Of a DNA stretch of 64,000 nt, positions 34,854 to 42,992 are shown one piece after another. Source of the stretch: Candidatus Hecatella orcuttiae (GTDB lineage Archaea; Thermoproteota; Bathyarchaeia; Hecatellales; Hecatellaceae); contig MTLY02000001.1 of the NCBI GenBank assembly GCA_002011035.2, forward strand, positions 437,342-501,341, read 5' to 3'. The notes under the pieces were generated by a model. The model had not been told where the DNA came from and did no database searches. It saw only the letters and a program-made list of their open reading frames with translations. The position numbers were made by a program, and so were the translations under genes. Position 1 is the stretch's first letter. Every line of letters begins with the position of its first letter.

Positions 34854-35944
34854 GGCGGATCCCTTTGTGGGTAGAGGCGTTGTTCCACGTCCTTCTTCAA
34901 TGCGGTGATGGACTCCACGGGAGTGGGGTCCACCTGGTTTAGGACGGCGAGGTAGAGGCTGAGATAGTCGCCTAGGTAGATGAGGGACAGCATCTTCGCC
35001 ATCCTCGAAGAGCCCTCTCCGTAGAGCTCATGGACGCGGGGAATCTTGCGGGTAAAAAGGCTTTTGGCCGCTTCGATTCTAGCCCTCATGTCCGGCGGCT
35101 CCTCCCTGTCCCGGAGGAGAAGGACGGAAAGCATCGAAGCCAGCTGAGGGCTAAGCCTCTCCCAGCCTTGAACCTCGTTGTGGTTGGCCTCCGGGAAAAG
35201 CTCGAACCTGCTGAGCATCTTGCTGTTCTCGTTGAGCTGAGTTTTCACCCGGTAGGCGACGCTGGCGTATTCCCTGAAACCGTAGACCGTGGGCAAAGTG
35301 CCCTTAAGCTCAACAGCCAAGGCTTTGGCGGGATTCTTCTCCGTGGGCGTGGAAACCTTCAAGCTGCCGGCCATGGCCTCCATCACCTTCACAGCCTCCG
35401 CCACTTCAGCCTTCACGCCATCCAACAGCCGCAGCCGCTCCAAGACCACGGCTGGCGGAACCATCAGGTAGGGTAAAGCCTGCCGGGGCTGAAGGCCCTT
35501 GGGAACCTTCACATGAGGCAGCCCTGACTCCCGGCACTGCTCGCGGAGGAAGCCTCCGGAGCTGAGGGCGAGGGTGGGGCAGCCTCTCTTCACCGCCTCC
35601 GAGAAGGAAGTTAAGGTTTCCAAGGTGTTGCCTGAGTAGCTGATGGCAACTATCAGAGTCTTCTCATCCGCGTACCGGGGTAGGGTGGAGTCCCTCCAAA
35701 CCTCCACCGGCACAGGCAGCCTGTCGTAAGCCCAGTCTTTGATGAGGCTGCCTCCGATGGAGGAGCCGCCCATGCCTAGGAAGAGGATCTTTTCAAAGCC
35801 GTCGGCCTTCTCCAGACTTCCCAGTTCCGCCTGTTCCCCGATTTCCAAGGCCTGCTTGTAGTGGGCGGGGTTCTCCTCCAGAAACCTGGACATGCCCCCT
35901 CTGTCCACGGAGGCCACGGCTTCAGGGTCGTCTAGCTCTTCCAA
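34850..35944 (-). CDS. Bifunctional phosphoglucose/phosphomannose isomerase
   Basis: A 364-residue SIS-domain isomerase. GMGGSSIGGSL and AISYSGNTLETL bind the sugar phosphate; FPEANHNEVQGWE carries the catalytic His and Glu. The two SIS halves and the length match the archaeal PGI/PMI family, which interconverts fructose-6-phosphate with glucose-6- and mannose-6-phosphate. It could feed the nucleotide-sugar genes at 9-12 kb. Confidence 0.88.
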   Translation of the reverse strand: MEELDDPEAVASVDRGGMSRFLEENPAHYKQALEIGEQAELGSLEKADGFEKILFLGMGGSSIGGSLIKDWAYDRLPVPVEVWRDSTLPRYADEKTLIVAISYSGNTLETLTSFSEAVKRGCPTLALSSGGFLREQCRESGLPHVKVPKGLQPRQALPYLMVPPAVVLERLRLLDGVKAEVAEAVKVMEAMAGSLKVSTPTEKNPAKALAVELKGTLPTVYGFREYASVAYRVKTQLNENSKMLSRFELFPEANHNEVQGWERLSPQLASMLSVLLLRDREEPPDMRARIEAAKSLFTRKIPRVHELYGEGSSRMAKMLSLIYLGDYLSLYLAVLNQVDPTPVESITALKKDVEQRLYPQRDPP

Positions 35945-35996
35945 AAATTTTCACCCGACACTTAAACCAAGAGGGCGTAAGGAGAAATAAAGGTTA

Positions 35997-36905
35997 ATGT
36001 TGAGCGGCTGGGAGATTTTTTCGGAGTCAAGGTCCATGGAGTCGAGTGCACCGAGGCGTAAGCCGCCTTTAACAGTGGCCATTCCCGCCTCCGTTGTGGC
36101 TGACACACCGCATCTGAGGGAGAAAACCTCCAAACTAGGCCTCATCGGCAGAGCCCTCGCCATCTTCCGAGTGGACTACGTGGTCATATACCAAGATGAG
36201 GGGGGAAGGCGAGAAGGCGAGCTGAGGTTCGTCGAAAGAGTCTTAGCCTACATGGCTACACCCCAGTATCTCCGACGGGCGCTTTTCCAGTTGAGCCCTG
36301 AACTTCGCTACGCGGGAATCCTACCTCCCCTCCGAACGCCTCACCACCCCGTCAAAAAATCGGTGCGGGATCTGAGGGTGGGAGAAGTCAGGCAGGGCTT
36401 GGTGGTGAAGAGGGGGAAAACTCTGCCCCAGGTGGACATAGGCGTGGAGAAACCTGCGCTGTTGGAGGGTGTCCTCCCCTCCGAGAGGCTTCTCAACGTT
36501 CAGGTTACCCGTTTGGAAGGGGGCGATGTCTACGTTAAGCCTGTGGCTTTGGAGGAGATTCCCTCCTACTGGGGTTTCCAGGTGGAGTGCGTCAACCGCC
36601 CCTTAGACGAGGTGGTGAAGCGGGGAAACTACGGCTTAACCGTGGCTACCTCCAAGTTCGGAACTCCCTTGGAAAGGGTGGCGGAAAGCCTAGTGGAGGA
36701 GTGGCGGAGGGCTGGAAAGGTCTTGGTGGCCTTCGGCTCCCCTACGGAGGGTTTGAGGGAAATCTTAGCTCGGAGGAGGCTTAGGGTGGAAGACCTGTTC
36801 GACTACACCGTGAATACTGTGGGTAAGCAGGGTACAGAAACCGTGAGGGTGGAGGAAGCCCTCACCGCCAGCTTGGCTGTCTTCAATTTTTTGTTGGAGA
36901 GGTAG
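35997..36905 (+). CDS. SPOUT-fold RNA methyltransferase (SPOUT1/C9orf114-like)
   Basis: A 302-residue protein with the trefoil-knot methyltransferase pattern: VAIPASVVADTP at the first strand, RALAIFRVDYVVIY, and the C-terminal VLVAFGSPTEGL and NTVGKQGTETVRVEEAL, which form the SAM-binding knot. An OB-like insert lies between (VGEVRQGLVVKRGK). In many archaea this gene precedes rpl3, as it nearly does here; only the CBS gene intervenes. The RNA target is probably rRNA but is unproved. ATG at 35997 is used; a later start near residue 25 is possible. Confidence 0.82.
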   Translation: MLSGWEIFSESRSMESSAPRRKPPLTVAIPASVVADTPHLREKTSKLGLIGRALAIFRVDYVVIYQDEGGRREGELRFVERVLAYMATPQYLRRALFQLSPELRYAGILPPLRTPHHPVKKSVRDLRVGEVRQGLVVKRGKTLPQVDIGVEKPALLEGVLPSERLLNVQVTRLEGGDVYVKPVALEEIPSYWGFQVECVNRPLDEVVKRGNYGLTVATSKFGTPLERVAESLVEEWRRAGKVLVAFGSPTEGLREILARRRLRVEDLFDYTVNTVGKQGTETVRVEEALTASLAVFNFLLER

Positions 36906-37006
36906 AAGGCGGGTTCAAATATTATTATTTTAATTTTTATATCGGAAATGTATAAAGGTATAAATCACTCTCCGTATATCTCCAATAATTTTCTGGAGGG
37001 CGCTTA

Positions 37007-37858
37007 TTGTCTGAAAGGTTTCCGCTTCTCAAGAAAGTCAGTGAAGTTATGACCAAAAATGTCCTAACCGTCAAACCAGCTCAGAATCTGGGTGAAGCGG
37101 CTAAGGTCATGGAAGAAAAAAATGTCGGTAGCTTAGTCGTTATGGATAGGAAAAGAATAGTCGGCATCATCACTGAAAGGGATCTTCTCAAGTTTATGGC
37201 CAAGCAGTACGACCCGCGTGCTGTTGTAAAACTGAGGAAGCCTTGGTCTTCCATAACCGTAAAAGAGGCAATGAGTAAACCGGTGGTCATGTGTACTCCG
37301 GACACAACGGTTGAGGCTGCGTTGAGGCTCATGAACGAAAGGCAAATCCGCCACCTCCCCGTGGTCAAGGACGGATCACTGCTGGGGATCATTAGCTGCC
37401 GCGGCTTGGATTGGATTAGTGTCGCCGAAATAACCTCCCTCTTCCATCGGCTTTTCGTCAGCTACTGCAAGACCTTAGGCCAAATACTGAAATCTGGAGC
37501 CGCTTCCTTTACACCCAACTTTATCGAGGAACTGGTAGAACTTTTTGGGCGGAAGGGTTTCAAGCCTGTAGAAGAAGGGTTGACTGGGGCTCTTGTGGTG
37601 GCAGAGGATACTTTGAAAAGTTCGCAACTGGTCAAAGAAGTCCGTTTCCATGAGGTGAAGGCGGAGAAATACAGGCTTGAGATCCGAAACTGTATGTTCG
37701 CAGCCGAAACTCATCCTTCGCCCCAAGAGGCTGAATTCACATGCCCCCTCGCAATAGTTGCAACAGCTATCCTACGCAGAGTCACCGGTCGTGATGTGAC
37801 GGTAAGCTTCTCCATCCTCAGCGAAACTGGATCCGCTACTTATCTGACCGTGAAATAA
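37007..37858 (+). CDS. Tandem CBS-domain protein with cysteine-containing sensor domain
   Basis: A 283-residue protein. Two CBS motifs occupy about residues 10-65 and 85-135 (VSEVMTKNVLTV...GIITERDLL and VKEAMSKPVVM...GIISCRG) and bind an adenine nucleotide or metal. The C-terminal 140 residues end with YRLEIRNCMFA, FTCPLAIVATAIL and FSILSETGSATYL, which resembles the sensor half of the regulator at 23,837. The TTG start follows GGAGGG. It is inserted between the SPOUT gene and rpl3, and its role may be to sense cell energy or redox state. Confidence 0.75.
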   Translation: MSERFPLLKKVSEVMTKNVLTVKPAQNLGEAAKVMEEKNVGSLVVMDRKRIVGIITERDLLKFMAKQYDPRAVVKLRKPWSSITVKEAMSKPVVMCTPDTTVEAALRLMNERQIRHLPVVKDGSLLGIISCRGLDWISVAEITSLFHRLFVSYCKTLGQILKSGAASFTPNFIEELVELFGRKGFKPVEEGLTGALVVAEDTLKSSQLVKEVRFHEVKAEKYRLEIRNCMFAAETHPSPQEAEFTCPLAIVATAILRRVTGRDVTVSFSILSETGSATYLTVK

Positions 37859-37940
37859 AGTGCTGGACGCCTGATAAGCTTGCGGTGAACAGTAAGGGTT
37901 AAAAAAAGCTTTCCGCAGATTCTGGGTTTTTAGGAAAATC

Positions 37941-37949
37941 TTAAATAAT
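37941..37949 (+). promoter_or_regulatory. TATA box of the rpl3 operon
   Basis: TTAAATAAT lies 52 bases before the rpl3 ATG, in a gap of 142 bases after the CBS gene. A GAAGGGGT ribosome-binding site follows shortly before the ATG at 38001. So the L3-L4-L23 genes have their own promoter. Confidence 0.5.
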
Positions 37950-38000
37950 CTTCGCTCTTTTGTGATGTGGTTTCCCCTTTTTAGGGTGAAGGGGTAAAGG

Positions 38001-38984
38001 ATGGGTCGGAGAAAGAAACACGCTCCCAGAAGAGGCTCCCTAGCTTTCAGGCCTAGGGCTAGAGCTGAAACTCTGGTTCCTAGAATCCGCTATTGGCCGG
38101 AGGTTCCGGAGACCAAACTCTTAGGCTTCGCAGGCTACAAAGCGGGAATGACCTACGGCTTTGTAATAGAAAACGAGCCCGGTTCAAGGGACTACGGAAA
38201 AGAAGTCTTCTGCCCCCTAACCGTCGTGGAGACGCCTCCCCTCCGGATCTGTGCCCTCAGGACCTACGAAGCCACCGTAGACGACCTGAGGACGCTGGGA
38301 GAGGTTTGGGCTGAAAAGCTTCCCAAAGAACTTGGGAGGCTGGTGAAGCCGCCTAACAAGCCGTCCCCCAAGGAGAAGTTGGCGGACTTGGAGAAAAACC
38401 TTCACAGAGCCTGCGACGTCAGAGTTTTAGCCTGCACCAACCCCCGGGAGGCTGGGATCGGTAAGAAAAAGCCTGAGCTCATGGAAATCGCCCTAGGGGG
38501 AAAGTCTGTGGAGGAAAAGTTTCAGTTTGCCAAAAATCTTCTGGGAAAAACCGTCCCCGTCACCGAAGTCTTCCAGGAAGGCCAGCTGGTGGACGCGGTA
38601 GCCGTGACCAAGGGTAAAGGCTTCGCCGGGCCTGTGAAACGTTTCGGAATACGAATCCTCCAAAAGAAATCCAGGAAGACAGTGAGAGGGGTGGGCACCA
38701 TCGGCCCGTGGCACCCAGCTCTAGTCATGTCCTCCGTCCCCAGAGCCGGCCAGCTAGGTTTCGCGCGGAGAACAGAGCTGAACAAGAAAATCGTGAAGAT
38801 AGGGGTGAACGGCTCTGAAATCACCCCCAAAGGCGGCTTTCTCAGGTATGGAAGGGTGAAAGGCCCCTACATTCTTTTGAAGGGAAGCATCCCCGGACCT
38901 CCCAAGCGCCTCATCAGGCTTAGGCACGCGGTAAGGGCTCCTGAGAAAATTTTGAAGCCTGAAATCACCTACCTGCATGTCTAA
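38001..38984 (+). CDS. rpl3: Ribosomal protein L3 (uL3)
   Basis: A 327-residue archaeal uL3. GRRKKHAPRRGSLAFRPRARA at the N-terminus, GFAGYKAGMTYGF, KGKGFAGPVKRFG and GTIGPWHP, followed by RAGQLGFARRTELNKKI, are conserved. uL3 folds near the peptidyl-transferase centre of the large subunit. It is the first gene of the operon and is followed by L4 after 17 bases. Confidence 0.95.
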   Translation: MGRRKKHAPRRGSLAFRPRARAETLVPRIRYWPEVPETKLLGFAGYKAGMTYGFVIENEPGSRDYGKEVFCPLTVVETPPLRICALRTYEATVDDLRTLGEVWAEKLPKELGRLVKPPNKPSPKEKLADLEKNLHRACDVRVLACTNPREAGIGKKKPELMEIALGGKSVEEKFQFAKNLLGKTVPVTEVFQEGQLVDAVAVTKGKGFAGPVKRFGIRILQKKSRKTVRGVGTIGPWHPALVMSSVPRAGQLGFARRTELNKKIVKIGVNGSEITPKGGFLRYGRVKGPYILLKGSIPGPPKRLIRLRHAVRAPEKILKPEITYLHV

Positions 38985-39001
38985 AGAGGCGAGGCTGGCT
39001 T

Positions 39002-39859
39002 ATGCCAAAAATAGAGTTGGAAGAAGAAGCCGAGGAAGAAGAGGAGGCTGCCGAGGTTGAGGAGGTCTCTGTGAAGCCGGGGAACCTCCCCATATACGAC
39101 TTGAGGGGGAGAGTGAGAGGCGAGGTTTCACCGCCCAAAGTGCTGGCAACCCCCATCAGGCCGGATGTGATCAAAAGAGCTGTGGTGGCCCTGCAGAGTC
39201 GGAGACATCAACCCCAAGGCCGGGACCCCATGGCTGGAAAGAGAACCACCGCCCAGTCCTTGGGTGTAGGGTTGGGAATAGCTAGGATCCCCCGGGTCAA
39301 AGGCCGCGGTACCCCCAGAGCCGGCCAAGGGGCCTTTGCCCCTGGAACAGTCGGGGGGAGACTGGCTCATCCGCCTGTGGCTTGGAAGAATATTCTGAAA
39401 CACATCAACGAGAAGGAGAGAAAACTGGCGTTGAAGTCAGCCATCGCCGCCTCCGCTCAGAGGGAACTGGTGGAGGCCCGAGGGCATAGGATAGACGCTG
39501 TTAAAAGTCTGCCCCTAGTGGTTCAGGACGAATTGGAGGGAATCAAGCGTACGGGAACCCTGCGAATGGTTCTGAGGGTCTTGGGGTTGCAGGCGGAGTT
39601 GGAGCGGGTGGAGGAAAGCCGTAAGGTTCGAAGCGGCAAAGGTAAACTCAGAGGCAGAAAACTAAAGCAGAAGAAGGGCCCCCTCATCGTAGTTCAGGGA
39701 GACGGAACTCTCAGAAGAGCAGCCTCCAACATCCCCGGAGTCGACGTGGCGAAGGTGGAAAGCCTCAACGCGGAGCTTCTCGCCCCCGGAGCCCATCCCG
39801 GACGGCTTACGATTTGGAGCGAGTCAGCCTTTAAGAGGCTGGGAGAGCTTTTCTCTTGA
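39002..39859 (+). CDS. rpl4: Ribosomal protein L4 (uL4) with acidic N-terminal extension
   Basis: A 285-residue archaeal uL4. [47 protein letters not shown] and [13 protein letters not shown] are family motifs; the Gly-rich loop reaches into the exit tunnel. The first 25 residues ([18 protein letters not shown]) are a run of glutamate not usual for archaeal L4, which normally starts close to the IYDL strand. The ATG and ribosome-binding site support the long form. Confidence 0.93.
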   Translation: MPKIELEEEAEEEEEAAEVEEVSVKPGNLPIYDLRGRVRGEVSPPKVLATPIRPDVIKRAVVALQSRRHQPQGRDPMAGKRTTAQSLGVGLGIARIPRVKGRGTPRAGQGAFAPGTVGGRLAHPPVAWKNILKHINEKERKLALKSAIAASAQRELVEARGHRIDAVKSLPLVVQDELEGIKRTGTLRMVLRVLGLQAELERVEESRKVRSGKGKLRGRKLKQKKGPLIVVQGDGTLRRAASNIPGVDVAKVESLNAELLAPGAHPGRLTIWSESAFKRLGELFS

Positions 39860-39875
39860 AGGAGGTGCCTGGGTT

Positions 39876-40142
39876 TTGAAGCTCAGCCCCCATAAGGTCA
39901 TCCTTCATCCGGTGATAACCGAGGATGCTGTGGCCCTCATCGAAACCGAAAACAAGCTGGTCTTCGTCGTCGACAGGAGGGCGGGTAAGGAGCAGATAAA
40001 GAGGACGGTGGAAACCCTCTACAAGGTAGGCGTGGAGAAGGTGAACACTGTCATAACCCCCAGAGGGCAGAAGAAAGCCTTCATCAAGCTTAAACCCGAA
40101 TTTAAGGCTTCAGAAATAGCCATAAAGCTGGGCATCCTCTAA
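39876..40142 (+). CDS. rpl23: Ribosomal protein L23 (uL23)
   Basis: An 88-residue archaeal uL23 with [30 protein letters not shown] and [20 protein letters not shown]. It lines the outer rim of the exit tunnel and contacts targeting factors. The start is TTG. L2 would normally come next, but here the operon ends in a stem-loop and 12.8 kb of other genes follows. Confidence 0.93.
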   Translation: MKLSPHKVILHPVITEDAVALIETENKLVFVVDRRAGKEQIKRTVETLYKVGVEKVNTVITPRGQKKAFIKLKPEFKASEIAIKLGIL

Positions 40143-40175
40143 AGGACCAACCGCTAACCCATGGGCAAATGAATT

Positions 40176-40208
40176 AAAGCGATTCGTTGAAGGGCATCAA
40201 TCGCTTTT
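40176..40208. terminator. Stem-loop after rpl23
   Basis: AAAGCGATT (40176-40184) and AATCGCTTT (40199-40207) form a perfect 9-base stem with a 14-base loop, followed by T. It lies 34 bases after the rpl23 stop and overlaps the end of the convergent Mrp remnant, so it could end transcription from both sides. Confidence 0.5.
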
Positions 40209-40538
40209 GCTAACCATACTGTCCCGAAGAAGATAGAGGGAATACAAGTCCTGAGCAGATTGGAACTCATATAAATTGTGGAAGAAAGTTTGCGTTTTCA
40301 ACGGCATACGGCTATATTTTTTATGGCATTCGGAATTCTCGCTGGGAAGATGTTTAGCCGTCCCTTCCTTGCCTCGCATCTTAGATATAACGGGCTTCAT
40401 GATGTCGGCATCTAGAATGCCTATTAGGTTTGGTCGACCCTTCCATGCTAGGGCAGTTGCCAAGTTTCCTGTTACCGTGCTTTTCCCAACGCCACCTTTA
40501 CCGCTTAGAATGACCAGTTTATGTTTGACCCTTGCCAT
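40197..40538 (-). pseudogene. Truncated Mrp/Nbp35-type P-loop ATPase
   Basis: The N-terminal third of a Mrp-family Fe-S carrier ATPase: KHKLVILSGKGGVGKSTVTGNLATALA, with a Walker A loop, and GILDADIMKPVISKM. After about residue 55 the sequence no longer resembles the family, and it stops at 113 residues instead of about 250-290. The frame upstream of the ATG still encodes a family-like leader (GLPTKDRRKEIEEQEH) but without a standard start. It follows the NifX gene on the same strand, the usual place of an intact mrp. The remnant is probably non-functional. Confidence 0.75.
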
Positions 40539-40609
40539 TGAGGTTTTGATGCAGTGTTCTTGTTCTTCAATTTCTTTTCTTCGGTCTTTCGTGGGCAGCC
40601 CACCTGAAT

Positions 40610-41194
40610 TTACCCTTTCTCAAGTTCTTCCATTCTTTTCTTAACCTGTTCCAGCTGCTGCTGTAGGTTTTTTATATGGTTTTCAAGCATCTGCATTTCT
40701 TGCTCCTTTGACGCAGAGCGATCTGCCACGGAAGAGATACCGGTTGGTGGTTGAGTGGGATAAGGCGGGGTAATCTGTCCTCTTCCCCGGCCCATACCTC
40801 GGCCCACGCCTCTTCCGCGGCCCATACCTGAGCCCATTCCAAAACCCATGGGAGCGGTAGGGCCGCCGGTAGCGGTTAGTTGACCTTTCTTGAATCTCTC
40901 AACAGCCTCCCTGACCGTGCCTGATGCACCCGTTATGAGTTCGATTCCTGCTGATGAGAGGACCTGGTAGGCGTTGGGGCCGACGTTTCCTGTTATGACT
41001 ACTTTTACTCCTTTGTTTGCAACTGTTTGTGCTGCTTGGATTCCGGCGCCGCCCATAGCACCTGCGCTGATGTTGGGTATGGCCTCAAACTCCATGGTTT
41101 CGCTGTTAACTATTACAAAACACTGGCATCTTCCGAATCGCGGGTCAATTTGAGCGTCTAAATCGCCGGAAACAGCGCTTACACAAATCTTCAT
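40610..41194 (-). CDS. NifX-like protein with Gly/Arg linker and coiled coil
   Basis: A 194-residue protein. Residues 1-115 form the dinitrogenase-cofactor-type domain (ICVSAVSGDLDAQIDPRFGRCQ, NISAGAMGGAGIQAAQ, TGNVGPNAYQVL) thought to hold metal-sulfur cofactors or their precursors. A Gly/Arg/Met-rich linker (about 120-142) and a C-terminal coiled coil (LENHIKNLQQQLEQVKKRMEELEKG) follow, like the companion DUF5320 proteins. No nitrogenase genes are present, so the role is in another metallocofactor. A promoter with the block's TTGTG motif lies upstream. Confidence 0.82.
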   Translation of the reverse strand: MKICVSAVSGDLDAQIDPRFGRCQCFVIVNSETMEFEAIPNISAGAMGGAGIQAAQTVANKGVKVVITGNVGPNAYQVLSSAGIELITGASGTVREAVERFKKGQLTATGGPTAPMGFGMGSGMGRGRGVGRGMGRGRGQITPPYPTQPPTGISSVADRSASKEQEMQMLENHIKNLQQQLEQVKKRMEELEKG

Positions 41195-41228
41195 CCATCA
41201 TGCCTCCTTTTAAGAATATGTGCATTAC

Positions 41229-41271
41229 CACAAAATATAAATATTGCTATTGCACAAAATGTTATGTGCAA
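41229..41271. promoter_or_regulatory. Bidirectional promoter with TTGCACA/TGTGCAA palindrome
   Basis: On the minus strand TTTATATTTTGTG (41229-41241) forms the TATA box of the NifX gene and is followed by TAATGCACAT. On the plus strand ATATAAATATT serves the gene at 41,304. A perfect inverted repeat, TTGCACA-8-TGTGCAA, covers 41250-41271, near the expected plus-strand start site. Similar TTGTG/TGCA elements recur at 44,302 and 52,844, so a common regulator, perhaps one of the DUF134 proteins, is likely. Confidence 0.6.
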
Positions 41272-41303
41272 AAACACATAATTGAGAGGAGAGCTAAATA
41301 TAA

Positions 41304-41615
41304 ATGGCTTGGGGTTGGTTCGGTCGAGGTCGTGGCGGATGGGCTGGTCCATGGCCAGGAAGAGGCCCGTTCAGCTACCTGCCTCCTTGGCAGAGACCGG
41401 GGTGGTGGTTCGGCAGAGGAGCATATTGGTGGCTCCTCGCACCCTATATCTGGAGCCAATACGGGTATCCCAGCTACTATGGATATCCACCTTTCAGATA
41501 TCAAGCCTACGGTCCATACTCACCACCGCTCGGCTATCCGGCTTACGCGCCTTGGCCGTACTTAGGTTATCTAGCCACCGCTCAACAGTATAGATTCCCT
41601 CCCCTCTGGTGGTGA
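41304..41615 (+). CDS. Trp/Tyr/Gly/Pro-rich small protein, DUF5320-like N-terminal type
   Basis: A 103-residue protein of very biased make-up: MAWGWFGRGRGGWAGPW, then repeated aromatic-proline units (LPPWQRPGWWFGRG, YGYPSYYGYPPF, YAPWPYLGYL). It has no cysteine and no coiled coil. It resembles the aromatic N-terminal half of DUF5320-type proteins that accompany NifX/Mrp genes in archaea and anaerobic bacteria; their function is unknown. The GAGAGGAG ribosome-binding site supports the ATG. It overlaps the next gene, so the two probably act together. Confidence 0.65.
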   Translation: MAWGWFGRGRGGWAGPWPGRGPFSYLPPWQRPGWWFGRGAYWWLLAPYIWSQYGYPSYYGYPPFRYQAYGPYSPPLGYPAYAPWPYLGYLATAQQYRFPPLWW

Positions 41616-41977
41616 AAGACATGGGTTATAGATGGAGAAGAATGTATTACGCCACAGGTCTGCCCGGATGGATGAGGTTCGGTTATTCTCCCGGATGGGT
41701 GGGCAGATCCCCGACAGGGCTGCCTCCAACTGCTGAATGGTTGATGGTAAGCGGATTAGTGCCGCAGTACCGTGAATACCTCAGAACACAAGCACTTACT
41801 TCTCCGACTGCTGTTCCGTCGACAGCACCGACGCCATCGCTAGGCATCCCGGTAACAAAGGAACAGGAAAGACAGATGCTCGAGCATCAAGTGAAGGCCA
41901 TCGAATCCCAACTGGATGCCACGAAAAGGAAACTGGAAAAATTACGCGAGAGCACCTCAACCCGGCAACAGCAGTAA
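41609..41977 (+). CDS. DUF5320-like protein with C-terminal coiled coil
   Basis: A 122-residue protein. The N-terminal half is aromatic and basic (GYRWRRMYYATGLPGWMRF, GYSPGWVGRSP). The last 45 residues form a coiled coil (TKEQERQMLEHQVKAIESQLDATKRKLEKLRE), like the tail of the NifX protein at 40,610, with which it may pair. A TAA ends it at 41975-41977, but the same frame stays open for 62 more codons. The first start overlaps the preceding gene; ATG at 41621 is an alternative. Confidence 0.65.
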   Translation: MVKDMGYRWRRMYYATGLPGWMRFGYSPGWVGRSPTGLPPTAEWLMVSGLVPQYREYLRTQALTSPTAVPSTAPTPSLGIPVTKEQERQMLEHQVKAIESQLDATKRKLEKLRESTSTRQQQ

Positions 41978-42163
41978 ATTCCATCATACTATCCAGTTGC
42001 ACCCTACGGTTACCCGCCGATACCCTACGGTACTCCGTCACCTGAAGAAGAACTAACTTCACTCGAAGACTACAGGAAAAACCTAGGCGATGAAGTCAAA
42101 GGCGTAGAGGCTAGAATCGAAGAGTTGAAGAAACTCGTAGAGCAAAAAAAGACCTCCACATAA
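41978..42163 (+). pseudogene. In-frame remnant of a second DUF5320-like protein
   Basis: Directly after the TAA at 41975-41977 the same frame runs open to the next TAA at 42161-42163. It encodes a tyrosine/proline-rich stretch (SYYPVAPYGYPPIPYG) and then a coiled coil (EVKGVEARIEELKKLVEQKK), the two hallmarks of the neighbouring proteins. It has no start codon or ribosome-binding site of its own. It is most likely the 3' part of a lost duplicate, or, less likely, a readthrough extension of the gene before it. Confidence 0.55.
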
Positions 42164-42329
42164 ACGGCTGATAGACCTCATAACGCCTTCCGGTAAGTAG
42201 ATGGACAAAGAAAGAGCTCGAATAACCGTAGCCAGCTAAAGGAGACTTAGATTATTGTATCAAACGTATTCGGTAAGACTGTTACATTCACCCTCACGGA
42301 TATCGTAAAGGACAACTAAAAATGTGGAA

Positions 42330-42445
42330 GTACCTAATTCAGCTACATCCTATGAACATGTAACCAAACCTATCGTTGTAAAGACTGTTGCAGATTCTGG
42401 AGTAAACGTGATAATACAAGTGAGACAGGTTTTGGCGAATCAGCG
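42330..42445 (+). mobile_element. Possible transposase zinc-finger scrap
   Basis: One frame encodes TYRCKDCCRFWSKRDNTSETG, close to the N-terminal zinc-finger part (RYRCKDCGR) of IS1-like transposases in archaea. No catalytic domain, terminal inverted repeats or target duplication can be seen, and the frame has no start. The 150 bases before it hold only short frames. If correct, it is a relic of an insertion sequence that could have shaped this block. Confidence 0.35.
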
Positions 42446-42463
42446 TTGCCAAACAACATAAAC

Positions 42464-42928
42464 ATGTCTCATGAAGTTAAGATATCAAAGATAACCAAAG
42501 CAAAGAGGTCTAAGAGTGTTGAAGATTACTTAGAAGCAATATACAATTCGACAAAAAAGGGCTACGCCAGAAACCTCGAGATCTCCTTCGCCTTAAAAGT
42601 CCGACCGCCCAGCGTCACTGAAATGCTACAGAAACTACATCGGAACAAGTTAGTTGTCTACGAAAAACGTAAAGGAGTAAAGCTTACACCGAAAGGCGAA
42701 AAGCTGGCGAGGACTATAAAACAAAACCACACAATTCTAAAAGAATTTTTTATCGCTCTAGGTTTAAGCGAGGAAATAGCTGAAGAGAATGCATGCTTAG
42801 TTGAGCATTGTATTAATCCTTCAACGGTAAAACGGTTAAGGAAATTTATGCGATACATCTACAAAATAAATGCAAGAGAGTCAAATGATAGAATGATGCA
42901 ACTGCCCAAACTTAAAGAGCATCTTTAG
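42464..42928 (+). CDS. DtxR/MntR-family metal-dependent regulator
   Basis: A 154-residue regulator. The winged helix is SVEDYLEAIYNSTKKGYARNLEISFALKVRPPSVTEMLQKLHRNKLV, followed by a wing (YEKRKGVKLTPKGEKLA) and a dimerisation region with metal-ligand candidates (EENACLVEHCI). There is no C-terminal SH3-like domain. Such proteins use Fe or Mn as co-repressor and control metal uptake. ATG at 42464 matches the family start better than the upstream TTG. It could link the block to iron or manganese status. Confidence 0.8.
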   Translation: MSHEVKISKITKAKRSKSVEDYLEAIYNSTKKGYARNLEISFALKVRPPSVTEMLQKLHRNKLVVYEKRKGVKLTPKGEKLARTIKQNHTILKEFFIALGLSEEIAEENACLVEHCINPSTVKRLRKFMRYIYKINARESNDRMMQLPKLKEHL

Positions 42929-42992
42929 GATTGCTGTTAAAAGAATATAGGGAAACCTTCGTATTAATAACCAATAAGTAAAGGCGGTGCTT

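Noticed and set aside
36906-36925. tRNA T-arm-like GCGGGTTCAAAT after the SPOUT gene
   Set aside because: No matching acceptor, D or anticodon stems can be drawn in the surrounding AT-rich sequence.
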